The notes under the pieces were generated by a model that was given only the letters and a program-made list of their open reading frames with translations, had not been told where the DNA came from and did no database searches. Shown here piece by piece: positions 11,158 to 22,500 of a DNA stretch of 64,000 bases. Position numbers and translations under genes: made by a program. Each line of letters opens with the position of its first letter. Within the stretch, counting starts at the first letter, position 1. The DNA comes from Paramecium octaurelia. Its lineage: Eukaryota > Ciliophora > Oligohymenophorea > Peniculida > Parameciidae. The stretch covers positions 534,862 through 598,861 of the forward strand of contig CAJJDP010000037.1 in NCBI GenBank assembly GCA_905182995.1. Reading direction: 5' to 3'.

Positions 11158-14100
11158 TCATCTACATAAATCTTTAAATTATTCAGATGTAGAGATAGAC
11201 GCGATTGATGTTTGATTCCTTATTCCATATTTCAAACAGTAATAAAATTATATATCCTCATCCGTGTAGTCTAGACTTTTATCAAAGTTATCAAATAGAC
11301 TATGAATCTCATTGAAATTACTATTCCCCAAAATGTATGATTCTAAGGTTTTTATTATATCTGGATTTAAAATCTTTTTAAAAATTAACCTTAAATTTTA
11401 TAAATTTTTACATTGCCTTTTTCACATAAGATGTCAAAAAATTTTATATATTAGTGTTTACTGATTGCTTTTACAACATCATTTTAAATGCGTATTCATG
11501 ATTTTATAAATTTTAAACATTTTCTTTTCCGAAATTTGGTTTTTAAGGAATAGTTTGTATGTTCGGAGGAAGGCCTTTATTTTTCTATTGATACATGTTT
11601 TGATAAATTAGTGGAAGGCCTGTGAATTGTTTAAATGCATAATTTTGTTACAATAATGGAAAGTTAGTGTTTGGTTGGAAAGGAAATATTTGTTAATTTA
11701 GTGGGAAGGTTTGATTTTGTTTTTGAGCAAATTTTTATTAATCTATGAGCTAACCCAAGTTGTTTTTTTTCTATTGAATAAAGCCTTATTATTTTTATGG
11801 AATTCCTTAATTAGGATTTTAAGCAAAAACTTCTTAATTTATTGGAATACTTTGGTTATTTTCTACATCAAAATTTTGTTGATTTAGTGGCTCGCTTTTT
11901 TCGCTTTAATGTTTTTAATTACCAGCTTACTATAGATCTTAAACATCTTTGAATTGTTGTTAAATATAACTTTGGTAATTTTGTAGAATACTTTAGTTTT
12001 ATTCTCGATTAAAATTTAACTCATTAAATATCTCACTAGAGTTTTATTAAGCGAAATTCTTTGATTTTAGTTGAACATTTTGGTTTTGCTACAAAGAAAG
12101 TTTTTATTAATTAGGTATAATAATTGAGTTCTTTTATTAAGTGAAAGGTATGTTTTATGGATTGTTTATGTTTTTTTCATGATTTTGTGAATTCAGAATT
12201 TCACTTGAGTTTTTTTGGATATAAAAAATTTATTGTTTGCCTTAGTTTTGTTATTAAACAAATTTTTGTTAATTTTATACCTAACATGAAGAATTTATTT
12301 AGCAAAATTTTAATATTAATTAGGAAAGCCTTGGTTTTGCTATTGAGTATAATTTTGAAAATTTAAAATATAGTTTGGGGTTTGTTAATATTAAAAATAT
12401 TAATAATTTTTGGGCAAAGGGATTTGCTAGTATTACCAATTTTATTATTTCAGGTGAAATTGTGGGATTTAATAAAAAGGTGAATTTTGATAATTTAGTG
12501 GACAACCTGGGATTTGTTAATTTATTGGAATATTTTGGATTTATTATTTAACCTAAAAGCCTGGGATTTATTAATTAAGCTAAAGGCCTGGAATTTGCTA
12601 ATTTGGTTGAAAGTTTGGAATATAACCAAAATTTGGTACATATTGTAGAAAATTTGGGATTTGTTAATATGGAAAATTTTGTGGAAGGCTATAGTTTTGT
12701 TAATAAAAAAAATTTGGTGGAGGTCCTTGATGTTGTTTGGGAGCATAGTTTTGTAAATTCGATGATTAATTTTGGATTCCTTGACAGAGTGGGAAAGTAG
12801 GGATTTGATAATAAGGATTATTTTGATAATTGAGTGGAGATCTTGGGATTTGTTGAAATGGCATATTTTGCAAATTTGGTAGAAAGCTTAGACTTTATTA
12901 TTAAACATTTTTTTAANTTTACTGATTGCTTTTACAACATCATTTTAAATGCGTATTCATGATTTTATAAATTTTAAACATTTTCTTTTCCGAAATTTGG
13001 TTTTTAAGGAATAGTTTGTATGTTCGGAGGAAGGCCTTTATTTTTCTATTGATACATGTTTTGATAAATTAGTGGAAGGCCTGTGAATTGTTTAAATGCA
13101 TAATTTTGTTACAATAATGGAAAGTTAGTGTTTGGTTGGAAAGGAAATATTTGTTAATTTAGTGGGAAGGTTTGATTTTGTTTTTGAGCAAATTTTTATT
13201 AATCTATGAGCTAACCCAAGTTGTTTTTTTTCTATTGAATAAAGCCTTATTATTTTTATGGAATTCCTTAATTAGGATTTTAAGCAAAAACTTCTTAATT
13301 TATTGGAATACTTTGGTTATTTTCTACATCAAAATTTTGTTGATTTAGTGGCTCGCTTTTTTCGCTTTAATGTTTTTAATTACCAGCTTACTATAGATCT
13401 TAAACATCTTTGAATTGTTGTTAAATATAACTTTGGTAATTTTGTAGAATACTTTAGTTTTATTCTCGATTAAAATTTAACTCATTAAATATCTCACTAG
13501 AGTTTTATTAAGCGAAATTCTTTGATTTTAGTTGAACATTTTGGTTTTGCTACAAAGAAAGTTTTTATTAATTAGGTATAATAATTGAGTTCTTTTATTA
13601 AGTGAAAGGTATGTTTTATGGATTGTTTATGTTTTTTTCATGATTTTGTGAATTCAGAATTTCACTTGAGTTTTTTTGGATATAAAAAATTTATTGTTTG
13701 CCTTAGTTTTGTTATTAAACAAATTTTTGTTAATTTTATACCTAACATGAAGAATTTATTTAGCAAAATTTTAATATTAATTAGGAAAGCCTTGGTTTTG
13801 CTATTGAGTATAATTTTGAAAATTTAAAATATAGTTTGGGGTTTGTTAATATTAAAAATATTAATAATTTTTGGGCAAAGGGATTTGCTAGTATTACCAA
13901 TTTTATTATTTCAGGTGAAATTGTGGGATTTAATAAAAAGGTGAATTTTGATAATTTAGTGGACAACCTGGGATTTGTTAATTTATTGGAATATTTTGGA
14001 TTTATTATTTAACCTAAAAGCCTGGGATTTATTAATTAAGCTAAAGGCCTGGAATTTGCTAATTTGGTTGAAAGTTTGGAATATAACCAAAATTTGGTAC

Positions 14101-15440
14101 ATATTGTAGAAAATTTGGGATTTGTTAATATGGAAAATTTTGTGGAAGGCTATAGTTTTGTTAATAAAAAAAATTTGGTGGAGGTCCTTGATGTTGTTTG
14201 GGAGCATAGTTTTGTAAATTCGATGATTAATTTTGGATTCCTTGACAGAGTGGGAAAGTAGGGATTTGATAATAAGGATTATTTTGATAATTGAGTGGAG
14301 ATCTTGGGATTTGTTGAAATGGCATATTTTGCAAATTTGGTAGAAAGCTTAGACTTTATTATTAAACATTTTTTTAACTAAATGGAATGCCTCTGTTTTG
14401 TTTTTGAGCAAAATTTAGCTAGTTTAAGAATACATTTGATTTTTGTTAATCTAGTTGATTTTGTTCAATGCTATGGGTTAATGAGCTAAAAGCATCTCTT
14501 ACTTTATATTCAGGTACAATACAGAGTCTATTAAAAATTTCACATAAAGATTAAAAATTCATTCTTTTTTTAGGATTATACTCTATCATACCTTCTACTA
14601 AAAGTTTAATTATTTCACTCTAAAATTAATGAATCTTAAAAGGTTGATATTCAAGTGTACGCATAAAATTAATAATACTATGATGTTCATCCTAATATGG
14701 ATATTCTCCTGTGAACATGAGATTTATTACAATACCAAGCTTTATTTAAAGAAATAAGTACAGAGTACATATCAACTACACTTCTCTAATGCTGTTTGTT
14801 CATTTCAGCTAAATTTTATCTTAGATTATTATCTTTATTCAAAACATTTAATTCAGGTGAAGCAAACATAGGAGTTCCTAATTTGGTTAGCCATAAATTA
14901 TTTTATTCACAAAATTAAGCTATTCCAAAATCAGCCAATTTATATAATTTCTTATTTCCATATTATTATATAAGGATATTTGCTGGTTTTATATCTCTAT
15001 GGATAATTTTCAAATCATAAAGTACTTTATATCCATTAATGAATTGTCTTAAAAAATCAAGAATTTCTTCTTCCTCATATTTTTGTTTCTCCCTCTATTC
15101 CTGTTCAAGAGTAGAGATACACTTCTCCATAATTATTGCAAAGTATGACCTTTCTTCAATAATTTCTAAATGATGAATTGTCACAATATTGGGATTTTGT
15201 AAATTTTTAATAGTCTTATAGATTTCATATTCTTGGATTACCATTTCCTTATTAGATGGAGTAATATTTATAATCTTTAATAATTTAAAATTTTACTTTT
15301 GCACAGCATTCAAATGATTAATTTCCAACCTTCTTGTAACAGTTAAAGACTTTGTTTATGGCACCTTTTCCGATAATTTAATTTGTGTCTATTTCATATT
15401 CATAATTGTATTCATCTCTAAGCAGAATTGACTATTTCAT
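11158..15440 (-). CDS. Protein kinase with long Q/N/P-rich 9-residue repeat tail
   Basis: Start at 15440 (MKQSILLRDEYNYEYEID). The kinase domain fills about residues 15-290 after removing 22-nt introns at 15275-15296 and 14740-14761. Visible motifs are GKGA in the glycine loop, the Ala-Lys of strand 3 (CCAK), HRDIKPANIL, ADFGIAQ, GTPMFASPE (SPE in place of APE) and VDMYSLGI. All catalytic residues are present, so it should be active. The style resembles ULK/NEK-like ciliate kinases and the gene at 46880. From about 14480 leftward comes a tail built of degenerate 9-residue units with consensus Q-I-P-G-[LF]-[PQ]-L-N-Q, followed by a non-repetitive C-terminus ending at TGA 11158-11160. The span contains an unmerged 1,460-bp overlap and an N at 12917, so true length is shorter. 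A frame change near 12300 is not explained by an obvious intron. Confidence 0.72.
11457..12916. repeat. Direct repeat copy 1 of 2 (1,460 bp), ends at the N at 12917
   Basis: Bases 11457-12916 recur at 12918-14377 with a constant offset of 1,461. The copy ends at the N. Same unmerged-overlap pattern as at 9250. Confidence 0.93.
11560..14470 (-). repeat. Degenerate 27-bp tandem repeat (coding minisatellite), interrupted by the assembly join
   Basis: Phrases like CCTGGGATTTGTTAAT recur at 27 or 54 bp spacing on the plus strand, for example around 12506-12600. Read on the minus strand in the kinase frame this gives 9-residue units such as QIPGFQVKQ and QIPGCPLNY. Units diverge strongly towards the left. 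Because Gln is largely encoded by TAA and TAG, the frame looks closed under the standard code. Confidence 0.8.
12918..14377. repeat. Direct repeat copy 2 of 2 (1,460 bp), begins after the N at 12917
   Basis: Second copy of 11457-12916. Unique kinase-gene sequence resumes at 14378. Both copies lie inside the kinase repeat tail, a low-complexity region likely to trouble an assembler. Confidence 0.93.
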
Positions 15441-15501
15441 ATTGTTTTAGAATAATAAATAACTTAAATATAATTGATATGATTTAAATTTAGTAAGTCT
15501 A

Positions 15502-17803
15502 TCATGGACAAATTCCATTTGTAAGTTATTAAAACTTATCATAACAATATGTTCTCTTATTACTGATGCTGTCATTAATTAATGTTATAATATTCTTTTT
15601 ACACTAAAAAAATAGATACCAATTCTTACTTTTTCAACACTATCTTGCAACTTGAATCGATCTTTAAATTCTTTAATATTAAAGTTAGAAAAACAATGAA
15701 AGTTGCTTTTCTCCATCATCAATTCAATAATTTATAATAAAGCAGCAAAACTCTTCCTTAATTCTAGGAATCCAGATATCATTAATTCTGTGAAATATTT
15801 GAATGCTTTTGAACTAGTTCCATCCATTAATTCAATATAGTCTTATGTCATTTTAAATGGAGCTGTTTCAAATCCTGCGTTACCTGGAGAAGTAGATAAA
15901 ATAAATCCAAAATCAATATGAACTAGATGACCTTAATTATCAATTAATATATTTCCATTATGTCTATCTTTTATCTACATAATATATGTCAATAATGAAT
16001 ATCCAGCTAAACTTTCAATGAAATTTCTCTAAGCAAAATGAAAGTCTTCTCCAAAATAGAATTTAAAGAATTCCCTCAAAGTCTTAAATTTATTGGATTT
16101 CAAATATTTTTTCATTGCATCCATAGATATCGTATTTGGAACAAATTCTAAGAGACCAGAATTCTCGGATGTTACAATAATCTCATATGGCTTTAAATAT
16201 AAATTTAATCCAGATGCTTTAAATATTGAGTCTAATTTTTATATTACTTGCATAGCCATGAGCTCCTGTCTTAAGTCATCTCCTCCTTTAACCATAATGG
16301 CTCTAATTTAATATGATTCAAAATCTTTAAAAGGAGATTATTCTTTTATCAATTCCAACTTATGATCCCAATCTTCTCCCCATGGTCCTTGCATTTTCAC
16401 AAGAATTTTCTTTCTATCTTTACCTTTTTTTTCTTATTCTAATAAATATTCTTCTTCTTTTAAGTTTATTTCCTTCAATAATTAATTATTTTTTGAAGGA
16501 GTTGGCAAATTAATAGATGTTCTCTATCTTTAATGCCTTTTTAAATCATCGCATTCTTTGCTTTGTTTAGTTTCAGTCAAAGTAACGGCAAAGTCCGTTA
16601 TGGTTGTAGGACTCGACCAAGAATTTCTTCGTTTAATCTTAGGGGAAGTAAATGAAGACTTCTAAATTAAATTCTATTCAAGTTTGTTTGGAGAATCTGG
16701 TAAACTATCATCATAATTGGTTGATTTATCATATTTATAAATTGGAAGTTAGTTGAAAATTGTATCTTCCATTTTACATTTCGTATGATATCTTAGTTGA
16801 GACTCAAGATCATCAGATATTTCTCTATGTAATAAATCATCCTGATCTACATCAGTTGAGACATCCTAGTTCAATCTTGTTTATTTTTATTTAATTTCTT
16901 CCTCACTTATTGTTTCAACTAAAATTCTATAAGGAACCCGAGTTTTTGTATTGAAACATGCATGACCTTCTTCGCAAATACGAACAATCAGGTTAGAGGG
17001 GTCTTACCCTTCGTATTTTCTTTGAAAAGGTAACATAGTTCCCCAATAATATGGTATTTCTGAATATTAATTTCTTAATCGTTTTAAGGCTTTATTAGTA
17101 TTTTTAATTTCCTTAAATAGAAATTGTTTCCTTTCAGAAGGGTCAATTTATTTGAGGGTTAAGGATAACTTGATCAAATTCATCACTAACTTTTCTACTA
17201 AGCCTATATAACTGGATCTCAATTCTTTTTCTGAGAATTAGTTTTACAATTCTATAAATTTTATTTTTATTTATTAATACATATTTGAAATTCTACATTA
17301 TTCATGTTTTTTAGTATTTCTTCCTTGCTATATTTAATGGCTCCATTTACCATTGACTTTTCTAGCCTCTATTAAGAATATCAAATATAATTTGTTACTC
17401 TTTGAAAGAATTCGATTTATTTACAAGTAACTTCATTCTACTTTTCATTCTCAGAATATGCATTAATACACCAGCTGATTTTAAGGAAATTTGCTATACT
17501 TGTTTAACATAAGGTTTCCAAAAAAGTTTCCATGCTTTTGCTGCCCTTTTTAATCGCTAAGTAACTAGAAATACTTATGGTCATCTATTACCTGAATTGA
17601 GGAATAAAATTTTCAATGAATGTATGAGGCATCTATAATAATTTTTGAGTTAAATATTAGTGAGGCCCTGGTTCGTTAAATGTTGCCATGTAATAATATA
17701 TCAATAATTCTGGTGTAAATTCTTATGAAGAGAAGAAATTAAGAATTTGTTTAGTATTTGTTGATCTTATTTGAGAATTCAAGGTTTTAGAATCTACATT
17801 CAT
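15502..17803 (-). CDS. Phosphatidylinositol 4-kinase, beta/Pik1 type
   Basis: Transfers phosphate from ATP to the 4-position of phosphatidylinositol, mainly at the Golgi in other eukaryotes. Start at 17803 (MNVDSKTLNSQIRST), followed by an N-terminal helical region as in the Pik1 lipid-kinase-unique domain. The catalytic core is clear: IKDRHNGNILID (catalytic loop), HIDFGFILSTSPGNAGFE (activation loop start) and APFKMTQDYIELMDG. The C-terminus YDKFQQLTNGICP matches the conserved end of type III PI4Ks. A 26-nt intron at 15604-15629 precedes it; a possible 27-nt intron lies at 17565-17591. At roughly 750 residues it is near yeast and human PI4K-beta length. It lies only 61 bp upstream of the kinase gene start on the same strand. 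A Golgi role fits the COG2 gene in this window, but that link is inference. Confidence 0.93.
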
Positions 17804-18290
17804 TTCATTTATTTATCTTGGTAATTTATCCATTCAGAATTTTTGTTTAATTTACAAATATAAAATAAAAAATATAAATAAGTATTTTATGTAATATATA
17901 TTTGATAAACACACTAAACAATCTAAATTTCACTAAAAAATTATAAAACCAATTATTATTTGAATTGCCTCATTTTTTAATTTAATGATTTCATACATTA
18001 ATTGAAAATAGCTTATAATAATATTTGCTTGACAAATTAAATAGATTAATAAATATAATTGTTTCATTATATATTATGGATATTATTTCAATTATCAAAT
18101 TTGAATTGTCTAAAATACAAAAAAGAATTCAATAGCTTTTATCATTTCATAAAATATCAATATTTCTAAATTACATTTGTATCGATTTAATAATGAATAG
18201 ATACTAATTTAGTAAGGAACTATATTTTAGTCACTTTATTATAAATTTTATTGATTATATTTATAAAAATTTGTCAGTTAATCAATACAA
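17804..18290. other. Divergent intergenic region
   Basis: 487 bp of very AT-rich sequence between PI4K (minus) and the Aurora-like kinase (plus). No coding frame or RNA gene seen. It probably holds both promoters. Confidence 0.5.
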
Positions 18291-19794
18291 ATGCAAAGAA
18301 AGATAGAATGCTATAATAAAGGACTATTTAATTCCATGTTGTAATTTGAACCCAAATAACGATCCAATGGTAAGGCTAGTTTAGGAACTGGATCTTTTGG
18401 AACAGTCAATTTAGTTTAGAATCTTAAATCACAATAACTATATGCTATAAAGTCCATTTAATAGTGCAATATACAAACCCCTTATGAATAGGAAGGAGTG
18501 GAAAGAGAAATAAAAGTCCATTTAAAGTGTAGACATCCTAATATAGTAAACCTATATGACAGTTTTATTGAACATGGAAATGTTTATATGGTTTTGGAGT
18601 ATGCAGAAAATGGGAATTTATATAATTATGTACAAAAACGAAAGAGATTAGACGAGAAGGAAGCTTGCAAATATTTCATATAGACTTGTAAAGCATTGCA
18701 ATACCTGCATGAAATGAATGTTTTCCATAGAGACATTAAAGTATATTATATGATTTAATGATTACAGCCTGAAAATTTGTTGCTTGATAATAATAATGAT
18801 ATCAAATTATGTGATTTTGGTTGGTGTGCTGAAAATATTCATTTAAAGAGAAAGACCTTTTGTGGAACTTATGAATATATGGCACCAGAAATTGTATCTG
18901 ATTTGCCGTATGACTATAGAATAGATATATGGTCAGTAGGAGTATTACTTTATGAATTATTACATGGGTATGCTCCATTCAAAGGCAAGGAATACAAAGA
19001 AATTTCATAAAACATTAAAAATGGATTAATTCGATATTCTAGTTCAATTAACTAGGATGCCTAAGAATTGATAAAAAATATATTACAAAAAGATCCTTCA
19101 ATGAGACTATGTTTCAAAGATATTTATTAATCTGCATTCGTATAGAGATGCTTTCCACAATAATAATAAACTTGTAAATTAATTAAATTATATGATAGAA
19201 TTGAAAATATCAATATCTCCTAAATCCAGTTTTTCAGTGGATCAAAATTCTATCCAAAAATATCAATCTCCTTTAATAAGTCATAAATAATATCCAAATG
19301 GTAGACAAAATCAAATTAATACAAACAACAATGTGAATAATTCTTCTTCTTAGAGTATCAAATCTCCTAATATTTATAAAACTACCCTTGATTCTAAAAA
19401 GTAATCACTTATATTAGATGATATAAAAAAGAAGATCATATATGAATAAACCAGTCCATTAAGAGACGCTACAAATATGCACAAACGAAATCAAGTTAGT
19501 TTGACTAACCTAATAAAAAGTTCAAATACTTAATTCAATGCAATAAAAAGTCCACAACCTAAATCAATTCAATTGAGTAAATATGGCTCTAAATCAAAAA
19601 ATTTTGATGAGAATGGAAGTGTTAAATTACTAGAATAGTTTAAATCAATGCCCTCTTTCACAATTGAAGACTAATAACAAACCTTTGAAGAAGAACATAG
19701 ATTAAATTTAAAAACTGATCGCGTTAAAGGGTAATTCAATAATTTCATAATTAATTAGATTTAAAAAAGAGCCACAATCAGCATTGGATATTGA
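18291..19794 (+). CDS. Aurora-like serine/threonine kinase
   Basis: Kinase domain in the N-terminal two thirds: GTGSFGTVNLV glycine loop, AIKSI with the ATP-binding lysine, EREIKVHL helix C with the glutamate, HRDIKPEN split by a 27-nt intron (18741-18767), CDFGWCAE, and the activation segment KRKTFCGTYEYMAPE. DFGW plus TFCGTxxYMAPE is the Aurora signature; Aurora kinases act in mitosis, spindle and cilia control. A 25-nt intron (19174-19198) leads to a Ser/Asn/Gln-rich tail of about 200 residues, longer than in animal Auroras and without a known domain. Ends at TGA 19792-19794; a little open sequence follows that stop, so the 3' end is slightly uncertain. All catalytic residues are intact. 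Confidence 0.88.
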
Positions 19795-20573
19795 CAAGAT
19801 TTTAAAGATGTATTTAAGCATGTGTAGCAGTAGGTCATGATTAATTTTATATAAAATAATACTATTTAATACATATTCTGGATTCTAAAACTCAAAGGAT
19901 TATGATGCATCAATAATCTTTGATATTAAGTAAGTCTATTCTATTAATATACATTTCAAGAATATTCTCTTTGTAATCAGACATAATCAATAAAATTTTT
20001 ATCAGTTAATTCAATAAAATTAATGCTGGCTAAAAATTTTTAATTCTCAAAAAACTTTGATTTAACAATTTAATATTCAAATCAACATGTTCATACAGGA
20101 ATATTAATGATCAGTAAATAGTGGTTTTGTAGAAGAAGTAAAAATAGTTTGATAAATATCAATATCTCATTTTGTAAAATATTAAGAAATATTTCTATAT
20201 ATATTGATTCTCTTCATTAGGTAAATTTCTACAACCTTATGAATATATAATTTGGATTGTGTTGGAAGGATTTAAGTGAAAATACTGAAATAATGAAAAG
20301 TATTTGATAATTGAGAAGAAATTCAATGATCATTTAAAATCATTCTACCTTGCGAGAATCTCTAGAAATAGCTCACAATGTTCTATTACGAAGTTTTTAC
20401 ATCGAAGAAATCAAATTATTTGCAAGCATTATTAACATTTCAAGATTAATATCAGTAGATAATTATCTATATAAATTACGATAATTGTAATTATACTGTT
20501 TGAGCAAATTATGTTGATACATATAAATCTCGTATTATTCCATTAACATTATAATATAAAATATAAATCTTAA
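19795..20573. other. Gene-poor region
   Basis: 779 bp without a frame I can defend on either strand. AT-rich; no tRNA-like T-loop or other RNA gene seen. Confidence 0.45.
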
Positions 20574-20971
20574 ATGAATAGCAGTGAAAGTGTGATCGGC
20601 GTAAAAACTAGATCCATGAATGTATGTGAAAGAGTGCTTCAACCAAGAATAAAAAGAGACTATTGTCATATTACCAAAGAAAAGAAAGCTTAACTGATTC
20701 AAACTGTACTGAAACAAAAATGTAAAATAAAAAAAGTAAGATACCTTCTTTATCATAGATAGCAAAGGATTTAAATATTAACTACGCAACTGCAAAAACT
20801 ATTCTTCATTGTTTTAAGAAAAAAAAAATGACTTTTGAATCAGATCTTGAAGTAAAAAGGGTGTCTGTTGGTTCAATTAAGGAAGATTCAAAGCTTTGGG
20901 TCTAGATAAAAGTAGCCGATCAGACAATTAAACACTATGAGTATTTCGATGAAATCAAGAGAATCTAATGA
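20574..20971 (+). CDS. Small helix-turn-helix-like protein
   Basis: About 124 residues after a 23-nt intron (20736-20758) is removed. The joined region CKIKKIAKDLNINYATAKTI reads as a helix-turn-helix of the Psq/CENP-B/homeodomain-like type, preceded by a basic stretch (RIKRDYCHITKEKKAQ). The C-terminal 40 residues (EVKRVSVGSIKED...) are mixed alpha/beta in character. Similar short HTH proteins are frequent in ciliates and may be DNA-binding, but no target can be named. Its TGA (20969-20971) overlaps the ATG of the next frame by four bases (ATGA). A later in-frame ATG at 20616 could be the start instead. Confidence 0.6.
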
Positions 20972-21171
20972 TTTATTTTTAAACCTTCTTCACATTCATT
21001 AATCTACACATTATTTATGCTGCCACAATTATATTGGCTTAAATTTGGTATGTCATTATCAGAAAAATGAAAAAATAGGCTTATGTAAATAACCTTCCAA
21101 AGACCAGACTAAGGGAAGAAAATGATTATCCATATTTCTCCCTAATTGAACTTGTAAGCGACAAGGATTGA
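20968..21171 (+). CDS. Small single-pass membrane protein, overlapping the preceding stop
   Basis: 67 residues: a hydrophobic N-terminal half (about residues 5-30, FINLHIIYAATIILAQIWYV) then a basic-polar tail (RKMKKQAY, LREENDYPYFSL). No Cys motif and no recognised family. Its ATG lies within the TGA of the HTH gene (ATGA), in another frame, and no later Met would keep the membrane segment. It could instead be an exon of the HTH gene joined by a frame change or an unseen intron, but no GT...AG pair of normal size joins them. Confidence 0.5.
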
Positions 21172-22500
21172 TAATTTATTAAGAAATGTACAGTATTTAC
21201 CACTTTATACTTTTAAAATAGAAGCCGATACAAGCTAATAATTGTTTCTTTAGTTCAGTGATTAAACAATATTATGCAATAAAATTTTATTCAACCTTTC
21301 TAAGGTAATAATATTTAATAATATTTTATTCATGCGTCTCTCTTATAACAATGCGATTCAAACATTTTATGATCATAGTAGGATTCTAGACAAGTATTAT
21401 ACAATATATAATTTTTTAGTTGATAAATTAGAATTTTTAATAATAATCATAAATAATCTGTTAATACGTCGACATTGTTATAAACAATATACTTATAAAA
21501 TTATTATTATCTCTTCGTCTTAATTTACCTCCTCCCAATATAGTTTACTCATTTTTTACTCATAGAAGTCCTTGGGATTCTGTAGGCTTGTAAATTAGTT
21601 ATAAAATTATGATTTATTAAAAATATTTGAATAATATCATTGTGTTGTGATCATATTATAACATAATTTATAAATAAATATAAATTGAAATTTAGATTTG
21701 AACAATATGAATTTGGACGGTTGAAAGTAGAGATATAAAAGTGATTTAGATTGGTGTAATTTAATATCAATATATTACATATTTTAAATTAAAGCTGACG
21801 GAACTGTCTATTTTAATTTAATCTATATCCATCATTAATTTAAAAAACAAACAACTTCAAGCAAAAACTCAAGATTAGTTCTATTTAATTAATGCAATAA
21901 CGAAAACAGGTTGCAGCCCTAATAGTTCAATCTTTATTCGCAATACAATAAAACTGAATAATTATTAAATTAATGAAAAAATGAGGGAAATAATAATCTC
22001 AAATTTTGATTATAAATGAAAATTTACAATCTAATTTTAGGATGCATTTTCGAAATTGTATTAAGTGATCTTATTATTTTAGAATGCTAGAGAACGGCTA
22101 CGTACAATATAATAAAAAAGTAATTATACGAATCAGGTTTACAAAAATTTAAAAATTCAACAAATATGTATAACTTTAAAATAGAGTTAATTTGAAAGCT
22201 AATTTCATAGTCAATAAAGAAAAACAGGTAGGCAGTAATGAATGCTTGTTAAAATTGCAATTTATAACTAGTAGATAAGAAATTTAACTGAAATTACAAG
22301 AAGTTTAATTATTCATAAGTAAAAAGCTATTTTTATTTTGATATGATATGGGCGGGCGATTATAGAGCCATTTTATGAAATCAAAAGTGTATTATTACTT
22401 TACAATAATTAATATTCTTTTGGCTAATTCAATAGTGTAGGATATAATATTTATTTGAAAGAATAGATGAGAAGTTACTATTTATATATAATTTTCCTTT
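21172..22500. other. Gene-poor region
   Basis: 1.33 kb of AT-rich sequence. Short frames occur on both strands, none with coding character or a start in context. No tRNA, rRNA or tandem array seen. It follows the 3' ends of two converging gene sets, so 3' flanks probably account for the edges only. Confidence 0.45.

Noticed and set aside
12157..12800. Short plus- and minus-strand frames in the 27-bp repeat, repeated at 13618-14261
   Set aside because: They are shadow frames of the kinase tail, whose true minus-strand frame uses TAA/TAG as Gln; the second set is the assembly duplicate.
7841..14377. Genuine recent segmental duplications
   Set aside because: Each pair abuts a single N exactly and the copies are identical, which fits assembly overlap better than biology.
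21332..21600. Small frames on both strands in the 1.3-kb gap
   Set aside because: Hydrophobic or AT-driven composition with no conserved features or plausible splice partners.
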